Shown here: positions 6,951 to 16,047 of the stretch, one piece after another | Numbering within the stretch: position 1 is the first letter of the stretch | How the letters are laid out: every line of letters starts with the position of its first letter | From: CAZQIC01 sp964593555 | Lineage (GTDB): Bacteria > Bacteroidota > Bacteroidia > JAFLBG01 | Length of the DNA: 34,851 bases | Assembly (NCBI GenBank): GCA_964593555.1 | Contig: CAZQIC010000039.1 | Span: forward strand, 1-34,851 | Reading direction: 5' to 3' | The notes under the pieces: generated by a model | The model's database searches: none | What the model was told of the DNA's origin: nothing | The model's input: only the letters and a program-made list of their open reading frames with translations | Translations under genes and position numbers: made by a program

Positions 6951-9900
6951 TCACCTGATCAATGAAATATTACCTTTTTGGCTGATTGTTTGGCCATTGG
7001 TGGTTTCGGCATAGATGTGGTATGTAAAAACATTCGTGTTCAACAATTTCCCCCTGTAATAACCATCCCACTTTTCTTCCGGTCGAGTTGCTTCAAATAC
7101 TTTTTCACCCCAACGGTCATATATATAGAAAAACATCCGTTTAATACAGATCGCATCAGCATAAAGAGAGAACAGGTCATTTTCACCATCACCATTAGGA
7201 GAAAAAGCACTTGGTACAAAAATTTTCCCACAACCAATTTCAACATATACCATAACGGTATCGATAGATGTACAACCATTTGCATCCGTTACAACAAGAA
7301 AATACATTGTTGTTTCTAGTGGGCTTGCAACCGGGTTAGGACAATTCGAACAACTGAGAGACATTGAAGGTGACCAGCTATAAGCATTACCTCCACTTCC
7401 GCTCAGCATTGCAGTTCCTCCCTGCTGTATTGTTAAAGAACTACCCGCGAATGCGGTGGGTCCTGATAAATTTAAAATAGTACTGCTGCTGATCTTCGAG
7501 CAATTATTGGCATCAGTTACAGTTACACTATATATGCCTGCCACCATACCTGTAATGGAAGAATTTGTACCACCATTGCTCCACAAATAATTGAAAGGAG
7601 CCATACCTCCATTCGGCGCTGCCAACATATTCCCAACCCCATTTGAACAAGTATCCGGCTTCACAATTGGAGAAATAAAAATAGCCGCTGGAGAACTGAT
7701 AGTTACCGTATATGTAGTTGCACAAGAATTATTATCGCTAACTACGCAGGTATAATTACCAACTGATAAATTTGAAATGGCTTGTCCTGTTTGCAAATTA
7801 CTCCATAAATAAGTGTAGGGTGCAGTTCCTCCTGTAGGATTAATAGAAACCGATCCATTGGTCATTCCGAAACATGATATATTCGAAATACTATTTGCCA
7901 GAATTGAAGGTCCTTGCACTGTAATATAAGAGGCTTTTGTAATGCTGTCTTTTTTGCAAAGCGTAGTAAGAACACATTTAACAGGATACGTCCCCGGCAC
8001 ACTATAGGAGACCGATGGATTTATTGCAGATGAAGATGAAATATTTGCACCTGTAAATGACCAGCTAAAAGTATATCCGCTTGTATCGCATGAATTATTT
8101 ACTGATAGAGAAAATGTAACTGCAGTGCCACTGCATACATTTGTTTGGTTAGCGGCAAAATCCAATCCCAAATTTTTCGACTCACAAAGGTTGATGCATA
8201 ATTTTCCAACAAAAATATCCCAGCCACCTCCGGCAACTGTTTGAAATGCTCCGGTTGTCACAGGGTAATCTATTGCACCTGATGTTGAACTTAACGTTGT
8301 TCCTGAAAAATAAATAGAATTACCTACAAGAGCCATCCCCGATTGACGTCCATCAAATTCATCTTCGCGAGTACCGCCCAAGTAAGAAATACAATGCTGA
8401 GTGCCATTCGCATCATACTTTGCAAAAAACTGATCTTCCACTCCACCATAAGAGGTTTGGTATGCACATGCGCTAAGCGGGTAATTTCCGAGATCTGCTT
8501 CTTCTACCTCTCCGTAAACATAAATATTATTATTTATGTCAACTCCAAGATCAAAGACTGCATCTGAATTATTTCCTCCGAGATAACTTCCCCATAACCT
8601 GAGTCCTGCACCATTAAATTTAGCAAGGTAGCCATCATACATACCACCGAGTACAAGTTGATAAGCTCCTGCTACAGAGATAGCATTGACATCAATTGAA
8701 TTTGTATTTCCTACAAGTATTACATTTCCTAATTTATCAACAGCAACACCATTGCCATTATCCTTGTTGGCACCACCATAAAAAGTTGACCATAAACAAA
8801 TTCCGTTAGCATCTAGTTTCATTAGAAATGCATCCGTAAATCCCCCAGATAACATTTGATGACCAGATAAAACAGGAAAATTATTAGGAGTAAGTACAAA
8901 CGTATTTCCGGTTGTACCGGAAACATAAATTGTTCCACTCGCATTGTCATAACAAATATCTCCGGGATCTTCGGCAGATGACCCACCAACATAAGTACAC
9001 CAAGTGAGACTACCTGTAAAACCAAATTTTGCTACAAACATATCGCGTGAGCCTCCATAGATAGGTTGAGCCACAGCACCTGCTGATATTCCCGTTGATG
9101 ACTGAGTGCTTCCATATAAATAAACATTACTGCCATCAGTAACTATGCCAGTACCCCTATCATCTGCTACGTCTCCCAAAAATGTTCCCCACAGTAAAGC
9201 TCCTGTAGGGTCAAATGATACAAGGAAAGCATCGAATGAACCACCAAAAGTGTTTTGTTGCACCACATAACCTGCAGTAGCAGCAATCGGCAAGTTATTA
9301 GAGCCTGTAAGTCCTGAAACAAATACATTTCCAACGCCATCTGTAGTAATATCTCTTCCCCGATCATTAGCTGCCCCTCCGAAATAAGTTGCCCACATTC
9401 TCATCCCGTTCCCATCCATCTTTACAACGAATGCGTCGTCACCGAATGCTCCCGCCGTAGTCTGAAATGACCCTGGCGTTACCGGAAAACCCGTGGTATT
9501 GGTAAACCATGTACTACCTGTAAACAGGACATTTCCTGAGGGATCGACTGCAATAGCAGCACCAATATCATTATCAACACCTCCGTAATAGCTTATCCAT
9601 GGATCTATAGTAAGCGAGTATGCAGAATTAAATGTACCTAGTTTAAAATTAACAGTTGATCCATCTAAAACATACTCAGCTTTTACATCTACTATTTCCC
9701 CTTTTACGTTTTGATACACCTTTGGAATACGTTCCGTCATTTCTCCGAAGGAGCTTTTGATCTTCAGTTGACCTCCGGAATTGTAGGGATCAATTTCTAT
9801 TCCATTTGCTCCGGTATATTTTAGTGATATGTCATTGGGGTTTGCTCCAGGTCGTATTACAATATCATATTTTAACCCCTGCTCTTTGCTGCCAAAGAAA

Positions 9901-10352
9901 ACAACATCGATACCCGGATAAACGTTTTCATAAACCACCTTGTTGAAGGCGCTCACTTTAGTAATTCCATTCGCACAATGCGGCAAATAATAATTAAAAT
10001 AACCCTCTACCATCTCAGACTTTAAAATGGTAATATTATTATTCGCACCTTCAAAATCCATATCTATTCTTTGCAAAAAGAAAACGGATGAGCTATCTTG
10101 TGTTGTCTCCGCATTTGAATACTCCTGCTTTGCAATAACATAACTTACACCCGATCCGCGCAAAAACACTTTTGATCCTCCCCCTTCACCACTAAAAAGA
10201 ATATCCGGCCGCAACCGACTATTCATATCTACAACCTGCCCCTTGTTCTCAATAAATTGCATTCCATTACCACGAAGTTGATTAGTACCATTTGATAGGC
10301 ACATAATCGCAATTAAAAGAGAACAAGAAAAAAGAAAATACTTTTTATTCAT
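6951..10352 (-). CDS. Large secreted SBBP-repeat / PKD / SprB protein with T9SS type B sorting domain (1133 aa)
   Basis: The start is ATG 10352, giving a clean signal peptide (NKKYFLFSCSLLIAIMCLS). Residues ~30-245 form the N-terminal domain (begins FIENKGQ) typical of SBBP proteins. Residues ~250-715 contain repeated beta-propeller units with YLGG or YFGG, GxAVDxxGNVxxxG and FVxKxD signatures. A PKD-like domain follows (~730-810), then two SprB-type repeats with GGxxPYxYLWSN (~817-950) and another PKD/Ig segment. The last ~85 residues carry FVPSAFSPNGDGENDLF, YDRWGEKVFE and WDGYYRGK, the CHU_C/TIGR04131 type B sorting domain. It is therefore exported by the type IX system and surface attached or released. 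Possible roles are adhesion or gliding, but the specific target cannot be read. Confidence 0.92.
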   Translation of the reverse strand: MNKKYFLFSCSLLIAIMCLSNGTNQLRGNGMQFIENKGQVVDMNSRLRPDILFSGEGGGSKVFLRGSGVSYVIAKQEYSNAETTQDSSSVFFLQRIDMDFEGANNNITILKSEMVEGYFNYYLPHCANGITKVSAFNKVVYENVYPGIDVVFFGSKEQGLKYDIVIRPGANPNDISLKYTGANGIEIDPYNSGGQLKIKSSFGEMTERIPKVYQNVKGEIVDVKAEYVLDGSTVNFKLGTFNSAYSLTIDPWISYYGGVDNDIGAAIAVDPSGNVLFTGSTWFTNTTGFPVTPGSFQTTAGAFGDDAFVVKMDGNGMRMWATYFGGAANDRGRDITTDGVGNVFVSGLTGSNNLPIAATAGYVVQQNTFGGSFDAFLVSFDPTGALLWGTFLGDVADDRGTGIVTDGSNVYLYGSTQSSTGISAGAVAQPIYGGSRDMFVAKFGFTGSLTWCTYVGGSSAEDPGDICYDNASGTIYVSGTTGNTFVLTPNNFPVLSGHQMLSGGFTDAFLMKLDANGICLWSTFYGGANKDNGNGVAVDKLGNVILVGNTNSIDVNAISVAGAYQLVLGGMYDGYLAKFNGAGLRLWGSYLGGNNSDAVFDLGVDINNNIYVYGEVEEADLGNYPLSACAYQTSYGGVEDQFFAKYDANGTQHCISYLGGTREDEFDGRQSGMALVGNSIYFSGTTLSSTSGAIDYPVTTGAFQTVAGGGWDIFVGKLCINLCESKNLGLDFAANQTNVCSGTAVTFSLSVNNSCDTSGYTFSWSFTGANISSSSAINPSVSYSVPGTYPVKCVLTTLCKKDSITKASYITVQGPSILANSISNISCFGMTNGSVSINPTGGTAPYTYLWSNLQTGQAISNLSVGNYTCVVSDNNSCATTYTVTISSPAAIFISPIVKPDTCSNGVGNMLAAPNGGMAPFNYLWSNGGTNSSITGMVAGIYSVTVTDANNCSKISSSTILNLSGPTAFAGSSLTIQQGGTAMLSGSGGNAYSWSPSMSLSCSNCPNPVASPLETTMYFLVVTDANGCTSIDTVMVYVEIGCGKIFVPSAFSPNGDGENDLFSLYADAICIKRMFFYIYDRWGEKVFEATRPEEKWDGYYRGKLLNTNVFTYHIYAETTNGQTISQKGNISLIR

Positions 10353-10400
10353 GAGTGGAGATTGGAATTTCCCATCATTCAATATAACCAAAGTGTTTTT

Positions 10401-10431
10401 TTTGGAGAAATTATTTTTTGCATTATATTTG
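10401..10431 (+). promoter_or_regulatory. Bacteroidota-type promoter upstream of 10503
   Basis: TTTG at 10401-10404, 19-bp spacer, TATATTTG at 10424-10431. This is an exact fit to the TTTG-N19-TAnnTTTG pattern of Bacteroidota primary sigma factors. The expected start is near 10438, leaving a leader of about 65 nt. Confidence 0.6.
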
Positions 10432-10502
10432 ATTTTCAGTTGTTTAATAAGTATAATAACTTATTGTTTATCAGTATATTATATACTTTTAATGTTTTAT
10501 TT

Positions 10503-12056
10503 ATGAAATCATCGGATTCCCTTTTTCAACTGATCAAATCTCTTAGCCCTGCAGAAAAAAGATATTTTAAAATGAATGCGGCTCTTATGGGCCCATCTGA
10601 AAACAAGAATTACATAAAACTATTCACAGCCATTGAAACTCTCTCCCGGAAATCTTCGGACTACGATGAGAAAAAATTAATACAGAAATTAGGTACTGAA
10701 TCTTTTGTAACGAGAATCGCATTTGAAAAAAATCACCTGTTCAATTTGATCTTAATCTCCTTACAATCTTTCCATGCAAATACTTCTATATCAAACGAAC
10801 TAAAAAACGAACAACAAAAGATAGAATTACTGTATAACAAAGCGTTGTTCCATGAAGCTTTAAAACGAATAAAAAAAGCCAAAGACCTTGCTTACAAATT
10901 TGAAAAATTTACCGATGTACTGGAACTTATTGAATGGGGAAAAAAAATTGAGCGACACATTGAACAAATAACAGAAGCTCAAAACCCGGATATGCTAACT
11001 CCGATAATGGAAGAAAGCATGGTTCTTGAATTGATTACGAATCAACATTACTTTAAAAAAGAAAGTCGAAAGTTATTTGAGTTATTGAAAAAGAAGGGCC
11101 CCGCAAGAAATAAAAAAGAATTCGCGGCATATAAAAATCTTATCCGTGATTTTGCGAACACCCCGGAAACAAAACCTTCTACTTTTATTTCAACCATTCT
11201 TTATCACCACACAAAAACACTGTTTCATTTTGCGACAGGCAATTTAAAAAATCTTGAAAAAGAATTTCAGTTCATGATAACCTATATGGAAAATAAATCC
11301 TGGTTAACGGGGCAGGAAATTCATTTATATATAACCGGTGTAACGAATTCTCTTATTCACCTTTTAGATACACAACAGTTTTCAACAGTCGAAAAGTCAG
11401 TTGAAAAACTGCTGACTATTGAAAACAGATTTGACATCACCTTATCACAGGCAACAAAACTAAAACTTCAGTTAAGTCATTTCCAATTCCTTTTTCCTTC
11501 TTACATTGAGAAAGGGGATTTTCAGAAAGGCGTTGACCACATTGATTACTCAAACAATTATTTGCAACAACACAAAGAAAAGATCTCAATAACTCAGCTT
11601 AAAGAATTTTATTACCACTTCGCTTATTTGTGTTATGGAGTCGGCGATTATAAAAAAACGTTGCGATGGCTGGGAATGCTTATCAATGAAAAAGACAGTG
11701 ATTTTTTACAAGATCTACAATGTTACGCTCGTATATTAAAATTGATCACGCTTACGGAATTGCAGGGAGATGCAGATCTTGCGGGTAATATCCGTTCATT
11801 ATACAGATATTTAAAAAAACGCGATAAAATTTACAAGCTGGAAGAAGAACTCATCCTGTTTTTTCGTGAACTAAAAAATAATGATGGGCCAAATGAAATT
11901 AAAAAAAGATTTCAAAAATTAAGATCTAACTTTAAAAAACTTCAGGAAAATCCCCTAGAAGCAAGAGCTTTTAGAAATTTTGATCTTATCTCCTGGCTCG
12001 ACAGTAAAATAGAAGGTAAATCGTTTGAAGAAGTAAAGAAAAGAAACGCCAGTTAA
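10503..12056 (+). CDS. Conserved helical-repeat protein of unknown function (517 aa)
   Basis: I start at ATG 10503; the open frame extends upstream but that part contains the promoter at 10401-10431 and has no protein-like character. The protein begins SSDSLFQLIKSLSPAEKRYFK, a segment I recall from Bacteroidota hypothetical proteins. It is almost entirely alpha-helical, Lys/Glu-rich, without signal peptide or membrane segments. It shows paired amphipathic helices (LYNKALFHEALKRIKKAKDLA, YHFAYLCYGVGDYKKTLRWL) of TPR-like character. It is probably a cytoplasmic protein-interaction scaffold. It converges with the LytTR regulator gene, overlapping by 4 bp at the 3' ends. No enzymatic motif is seen. 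Confidence 0.7.
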   Translation: MKSSDSLFQLIKSLSPAEKRYFKMNAALMGPSENKNYIKLFTAIETLSRKSSDYDEKKLIQKLGTESFVTRIAFEKNHLFNLILISLQSFHANTSISNELKNEQQKIELLYNKALFHEALKRIKKAKDLAYKFEKFTDVLELIEWGKKIERHIEQITEAQNPDMLTPIMEESMVLELITNQHYFKKESRKLFELLKKKGPARNKKEFAAYKNLIRDFANTPETKPSTFISTILYHHTKTLFHFATGNLKNLEKEFQFMITYMENKSWLTGQEIHLYITGVTNSLIHLLDTQQFSTVEKSVEKLLTIENRFDITLSQATKLKLQLSHFQFLFPSYIEKGDFQKGVDHIDYSNNYLQQHKEKISITQLKEFYYHFAYLCYGVGDYKKTLRWLGMLINEKDSDFLQDLQCYARILKLITLTELQGDADLAGNIRSLYRYLKKRDKIYKLEEELILFFRELKNNDGPNEIKKRFQKLRSNFKKLQENPLEARAFRNFDLISWLDSKIEGKSFEEVKKRNAS

Positions 12057-12790
12057 GTTCCCAGGATCTCCTTGAGCTTAACATAACCAGATCGGCTCAC
12101 AGGAACTCTTATTCCATTTTTCAAAATCACAATATGATTATCCTTCTCCATCGGCTCTATTTTAGTGATATGAGAAAGCTGCACAAGGTAAGAGCGATGT
12201 ACGCGAATAAATTTATCAGATAGTATCTGTTCGTAATGACTTAATGTTTTCTTTTTCAGAAACATTCCTTCCTGGGTATAGATCTTAACATAATCATCGT
12301 ATGCTTCAATGTAAACAACATCCTTTACCGGAATAATTTTTATGTTGTTCCCGTTTTTTATCACAATGCGATTTTGTTCTTCAGGCTGCATTGATATTGC
12401 TTCCGATACGGCCCGTGATGTGTTTTGCATACCACTGTTGTTTTGCTGCTTCCACTTTTTAATTGCTTTATCAAAACGCTCCTGGCTAAATGGTTTCAAC
12501 AAATAATCTATGGCGCGGGTCTCAAAAGCTTTGATCGCATATTCATCAAATGCAGTTGTAAATATTACAGAGGGTGCCGGATCAAGCAACTCAAGCATTT
12601 CAAAGCCTGTTATTTTTGGCATTTGCACATCTAAAAATATTAATTGGGGTTGGTGCTGCATAATAGCTTTTACTCCCTCAAAGCCATCATTGCATTCCTG
12701 AACAACAGAAAATTCTTTATGCCCGTTCAGGTATTCTTTTACAAGAGCTCTTGCCAATGGCTCATCATCTATAAGAATAACATTTATCAT
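12053..12790 (-). CDS. LytTR family response regulator (245 aa)
   Basis: The receiver domain (residues 1-~118) shows the acidic pair DD at 8-9, phosphoacceptor Asp54 in FLDVQMP, the Thr pair in IFTTAFDEYA and the invariant Lys in YLLKPF. A short linker leads to a LytTR DNA-binding domain (~140-245) with IPVKDVVYIEAYDDYVKIYT and FIRVHRSYLVQLSHI. The start overlaps the stop of the kinase gene by 4 bp (ATGA), so the pair is translationally coupled. LytTR proteins bind two direct repeats about two helical turns apart; such a pair lies at 15961-15993 upstream of the LiaF-like gene, which suggests that the envelope genes are a target. Confidence 0.93.
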   Translation of the reverse strand: MINVILIDDEPLARALVKEYLNGHKEFSVVQECNDGFEGVKAIMQHQPQLIFLDVQMPKITGFEMLELLDPAPSVIFTTAFDEYAIKAFETRAIDYLLKPFSQERFDKAIKKWKQQNNSGMQNTSRAVSEAISMQPEEQNRIVIKNGNNIKIIPVKDVVYIEAYDDYVKIYTQEGMFLKKKTLSHYEQILSDKFIRVHRSYLVQLSHITKIEPMEKDNHIVILKNGIRVPVSRSGYVKLKEILGT

Positions 12791-13812
12791 TGCTGCTGCG
12801 GGATTTTTATGACAGTAGAAAAATTACTTCCTACCACCTGAGTTTGTAATAAATCATTTCTTTCAAACAATAAATACAATCGACGCTGAATAGAACTCAA
12901 GCCAAAGCCTGTTCCTTTGTTGCTTTCCGCAGTTTCACTATCAAAGGGATTATCGATGCGAATAATAAGTTCACTATTTTCTTTCCACACCTTTATGTTA
13001 ATGATACATTCGCCAGTAGTTCCATATAACCCAAACTTAATCGCGTTCTCTACCACTGGTTGAATTAACATCACAGGAATCTTCGCTTTAACAAGATCCT
13101 CTGGTAATTCTACAATAGTTTTAAGCCGGTGGCCAAATCGCAATTGTTCTATATCAAGATACAATTGTAAACTATTAAACTCCTCCTCAAGATCAGTCAT
13201 TTGATGCAATTCCTTTTTTAAGGTATACCGCATAAAATCAGAGAGTTTTTGAATCATCCTGCGAGCGTCAACAGGATTAGAGCCAATAAGAGATGAAATA
13301 GAGTTAAGACTATTAAACAAAAAGTGCGGTTGTATTTGCTTTCTCAAACCCTCCAATTCGGCTTGCCTGGCTATCTTCTCCATATCCGCTTTACGTTCGC
13401 GCTCCCCCTGTTGTGTAATAAGCGTACGCCATATCCAACTCAGTAGCAATACACAACCAATGATAAGAAATGAGATACAATAACGAATAGGCAATGACAT
13501 TTTAAGAAAATAAATATAATCCACATTCCAGGAATATAAATACCCAAGCAAAGTCTGTGTAAAAAAAACGGAAACGCCAGAGAGCAGAATACTCCAGAAT
13601 AATAAATTCCACGCTGTTGATTTTCCCGGCTGATAATATCTAAGAATATTTGCCATAGCAATTGAAACTGCTGCGAGGATTACATTACTCCATAAGCTGT
13701 CTGCTATTGCAATAGAAACAGAGAATCCAAGATATAGAACGATTATCGCATGGACAAGCGACCAGATCAGCCACCAGATAATATAACCAATGAGTATTTT
13801 TCTTACAGACAT
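12787..13812 (-). CDS. LytS/YehU-type sensor histidine kinase (341 aa)
   Basis: The first ~130 residues hold four membrane helices with almost no extracytoplasmic domain, so sensing is likely within the membrane or through a partner. The cytoplasmic part begins with a coiled segment and the phosphoacceptor box QIQPHFLFNSLNSISSL (His163), followed by the N box LIQPVVENAIKFG (~249-261) and the G box GTGFGLSSIQRRL (~299-311). This is the His_kinase (PF06580) architecture. It forms a pair with the overlapping LytTR regulator. The neighbouring LiaF-like and GIN-domain genes suggest envelope stress as the signal, by inference. Confidence 0.92.
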   Translation of the reverse strand: MSVRKILIGYIIWWLIWSLVHAIIVLYLGFSVSIAIADSLWSNVILAAVSIAMANILRYYQPGKSTAWNLLFWSILLSGVSVFFTQTLLGYLYSWNVDYIYFLKMSLPIRYCISFLIIGCVLLLSWIWRTLITQQGERERKADMEKIARQAELEGLRKQIQPHFLFNSLNSISSLIGSNPVDARRMIQKLSDFMRYTLKKELHQMTDLEEEFNSLQLYLDIEQLRFGHRLKTIVELPEDLVKAKIPVMLIQPVVENAIKFGLYGTTGECIINIKVWKENSELIIRIDNPFDSETAESNKGTGFGLSSIQRRLYLLFERNDLLQTQVVGSNFSTVIKIPQQQ

Positions 13813-13864
13813 TTCTGCACAAATAAAAATTTTAATACCAAGGCAAAGATCGAGTATTTAACTG

Positions 13865-13943
13865 ATCCCGACGAGCTCCGCTGTTCGGGATTAATTCGAT
13901 CTACTGATTCCAGTTCTCCGCTTAAGGCGGATCCTAAAATCAG
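13865..13943. repeat. Two short palindromic repeats upstream of the kinase gene
   Basis: ATCCCGA (13865-13871) pairs with TCGGGAT (13885-13891). A second hairpin has outer arms CTGATT (13904-13909) and AATCAG (13938-13943) and an inner CCGC/GCGG around CTTAAG. Both resemble dispersed intergenic hairpins of Bacteroidota. They fill most of the 144-bp gap between the DUF4288 gene and the kinase gene, and may terminate or stabilise the upstream transcript. Confidence 0.55.
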
Positions 13944-13956
13944 AGTCTCATTAAAA

Positions 13957-14316
13957 CTACACAAATTGTTCGGTGCCAAACAAATGTTTTTGACGCATAC
14001 TTAGTTCCCTGAATTGAATCATGGAAATATATTGCTGAGGATTTTCTACTTCGCGTACCGAAGAATACAATTCCGTTCCACTATCATCAAGCTTAATCTC
14101 CTGTAGGTGATCCACACCAATAAACTTCCACCGAACAAGCTCGTTGTCATCATTTAAGAACGATTCTTCTTTCTCCAGTCCTACTCTCTTTGCCTCAGCA
14201 AATGCTTCTATTTTACTTTTTGCAGGAATTATAATCAACTGCTCATCAAACTGAGGTGTATGAATTCCATCACCACTTATTATTTGTAAAATTATTTTGG
14301 CTATATATTGTTGCAT
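13957..14316 (-). CDS. DUF4288 domain protein (119 aa)
   Basis: The sequence follows the DUF4288 pattern throughout: YIAKIILQIISGDG near the start, QFDEQLIII, the KSKIEAFAEAKRVGLEKEESF helix, WKFIGVDHLQEI, and ELYSSVREV with a C-terminal helical tail. It is a small cytoplasmic protein of unknown function, of ordinary length for the family. It lies 39 bp downstream of the GIN-domain lipoprotein gene on the same strand and may be cotranscribed with it. A possible own -7 element (TAATTTTG on the minus strand) lies at 14340-14347, but no -33 box is visible. Confidence 0.85.
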   Translation of the reverse strand: MQQYIAKIILQIISGDGIHTPQFDEQLIIIPAKSKIEAFAEAKRVGLEKEESFLNDDNELVRWKFIGVDHLQEIKLDDSGTELYSSVREVENPQQYISMIQFRELSMRQKHLFGTEQFV

Positions 14317-14355
14317 ACTTAGTTTATAAAATTGTCCGACAAAATTAATATGTGA

Positions 14356-15069
14356 TTAGATTTTTTTAACTCTTCCGATACCGCTTGCATCTATGTTTTT
14401 AATAACTGCGTTACCCTTGTATTTTACACTGCCTATCCCGCTAGAGATAATCGATATTTCCTTTTCGGCATTTACCTCCACATTCCCAACGCCGCTGCTG
14501 TTTAAAACAAGCGTGTCCGTAATTAACTCAAGAGCATCAATACTTCCCACACCTGTGCTGTTAAGTGCGACATTCCGTATTTTTCCCTTTAAAGCTATAC
14601 TACCTACATTTGAAAATTTTCCATCAACATTTTCGGCATTCAATTCCAATTTCGAATTGCCAACTCCCGAACCAATTATTTCCAGGCTGCTCAAATTGAG
14701 AGCTGTACTTTCTATATTACCAATGACATTGAATTCAAATTTTTTAATATTCTTTATCGTCAGGAAAACATTAATTTTTGTTGCTTTGATACTTTTTTCA
14801 TTAGTTTCCAGTTTTATTATGAGCTTGGAACCATCATTTTTTGTTTCAATAAGCTTCAAAAGATTTTTGTCTGTTTCTATTTTTACGGCTTCGCTATCAC
14901 CCTGCGAAATATAAAGATTAAATACACCGTTAACCTCAAGCTGATTAAAAGCGGATATCGCTCTTTGCTCGGCAACAACGTTCCCATCTCCTTTTATTTC
15001 ATCGCAAGAGTTTAATGTGCAAAGAGATGTAAATAGCACTATTGGCAGTGTGTAGGTTAATTTTTTCAT
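14356..15069 (-). CDS. GIN-domain (DUF2807) lipoprotein (237 aa)
   Basis: A lipoprotein signal (LPIVLFTSLCTLNSC, lipobox LNSC with Cys22) is followed by GDGNVVAEQRAISAFNQLEVNGVFNLYISQG, the head-GIN signature. The rest is a right-handed beta-helix-like series with recurrent small-residue turns (SGVGNSKLELNAENV, STGVGSIDALEL, SSGVGNVEV, SSGIGSVKY, ASGIGRVKK), i.e. regularly spaced GxG repeats. The protein is probably anchored in an outer or inner membrane leaflet. It is 24 bp downstream of the LiaF-like gene, and both belong to the same type of envelope-stress operon. The molecular role of the domain is not established. Confidence 0.9.
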   Translation of the reverse strand: MKKLTYTLPIVLFTSLCTLNSCDEIKGDGNVVAEQRAISAFNQLEVNGVFNLYISQGDSEAVKIETDKNLLKLIETKNDGSKLIIKLETNEKSIKATKINVFLTIKNIKKFEFNVIGNIESTALNLSSLEIIGSGVGNSKLELNAENVDGKFSNVGSIALKGKIRNVALNSTGVGSIDALELITDTLVLNSSGVGNVEVNAEKEISIISSGIGSVKYKGNAVIKNIDASGIGRVKKI

Positions 15070-15093
15070 TTTAAGTTTTTTGACTTTTTAAAA

Positions 15094-15879
15094 TTAATGG
15101 CTATTTATTTCCACTCCTCCGAATATTACGGTACCCCTCAGCACCAAAACTTTTGTTTCATCTTCCTGAACGCCAACTTGACGATTATCTTCCATGCCTC
15201 CAAGTATAGCGGTTGTTTCATCGTGCCTTACCTTCCAGTTAGAGGGAATAGTAAGTTTTGCTCCACCAAATATTTGTGTTAACTCTATTGTAACTGTGCC
15301 CTGTATATCAGATTGCTGCAAATTTATTTCTGCTCCTCCAAAAATGCAGGTAACTTCTCCTCCCTTAAAATTTTTAGAAATCACATTTTTTTTTACTCCA
15401 CCGAATATAGCAGTGGTTTCTAGACGATCTTCTGAAGAAACACATTGGTCGTTTGCACAGTCCTTCCATTCATCCCAATCTGTTCCCCATTTTTTTCTTT
15501 TTTTAGAATTAAAAATCATTGCTAGCCCAACTAAAATAATTACCGCAGGCCAGAAAAAATGAGTAATAGTTATGCCGGAAAAAACCTGTTCCATTAAAAA
15601 AGCAGCGCCAATAAAAGTTATGATTATCCAACCAAAGCCTCTGAACAATCGTTTTGCTCCTACAAAAACACCAATCGCTATTACCAGCATAGGCCACGTA
15701 AAAAGCCACACAGGAAAAATGATTCCCATTGTTTTCATAAAAAAAACTGCGCCAACCAGAACTAATACTATACCCCCAAGGACTCTGCCTCCGGGAGAAT
15801 GATGCCTATTAAAACGTCTTTTGAAACGATGCTCATGTTTTCTGCTAAGTCTTTCGTGTATGTCTTTATTATTGTCCAT
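15094..15879 (-). CDS. LiaF-like transmembrane protein (261 aa)
   Basis: After a basic N-terminus (HKR-rich), four membrane helices span ~30-125 (GRVLGGIVLVLVGAVFF to FWPAVIILVGLAMIF). The soluble C-terminus contains five beta-turn repeats with IFGG or ILGG (AIFGGVKK, CIFGGAEI, QIFGGAKL, AILGGMED, VIFGGVEI), as in the C-terminal domain of LiaF/VraT-type antibiotic-stress proteins. LiaF proteins inhibit envelope-stress signalling in Firmicutes; in Bacteroidota they commonly neighbour LytTR systems, as here. A promoter and a direct-repeat operator candidate lie directly upstream. Confidence 0.88.
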   Translation of the reverse strand: MDNNKDIHERLSRKHEHRFKRRFNRHHSPGGRVLGGIVLVLVGAVFFMKTMGIIFPVWLFTWPMLVIAIGVFVGAKRLFRGFGWIIITFIGAAFLMEQVFSGITITHFFWPAVIILVGLAMIFNSKKRKKWGTDWDEWKDCANDQCVSSEDRLETTAIFGGVKKNVISKNFKGGEVTCIFGGAEINLQQSDIQGTVTIELTQIFGGAKLTIPSNWKVRHDETTAILGGMEDNRQVGVQEDETKVLVLRGTVIFGGVEINSH

Positions 15880-15901
15880 AACCTTAAAATTAATTATAGA
15901 A

Positions 15902-15932
15902 CAAATCTATAACAGGAATAATGGCTTTTCAA
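15902..15932 (-). promoter_or_regulatory. Promoter of the LiaF-like/GIN gene pair
   Basis: On the minus strand, -7 TAGATTTG (15909-15902) is preceded by TTG (15932-15930) with a 20-bp spacer, which fits TTG-N19/20-TAnnTTTG. Transcription would start near 15895, about 15 nt before ATG 15879. Confidence 0.6.
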
Positions 15933-15960
15933 TAAAAATTAGGCGGATAACAGCCGCAAG

Positions 15961-15993
15961 TAGGTGAATGGACGGCCAAGGTAGGTGAATGGA
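15961..15993. promoter_or_regulatory. Candidate LytTR operator: 12-bp direct repeat spaced 21 bp
   Basis: TAGGTGAATGGA occurs at 15961-15972 and again exactly at 15982-15993, 21 bp start to start, i.e. two helical turns. It lies about 30 bp upstream of the -33 box of the LiaF-like gene. LytTR regulators typically bind such paired direct repeats, and a LytTR regulator is encoded 3 kb away in the same cluster. Confidence 0.55.
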
Positions 15994-16047
15994 GTTTGAT
16001 GTGCGGATGTGCCGATTTATCGATTAAACAATTACCTGAAAATAGTA

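Noticed and set aside
6685..6954. N-terminal extension of the second peptide to a 164-residue protein
   Set aside because: The extension reads through the 139-bp hairpin element and a signal peptide starts exactly at ATG 6684, in parallel with the sister peptide.
6978..7319. Open frames within the T9SS protein gene on both strands
   Set aside because: Shadow frames of a confidently identified large gene with T9SS domain in the main frame.
10362..10502. 47-residue N-terminal extension of the helical-repeat protein
   Set aside because: It covers a good promoter (10401-10431) and is rich in Phe/Ile/Asn from AT-rich DNA; ATG 10503 starts the protein-like sequence.
13750..14004. Plus-strand open frame across the kinase start and DUF4288 end
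   Set aside because: Reads through palindromic repeats and the antisense of two real genes.
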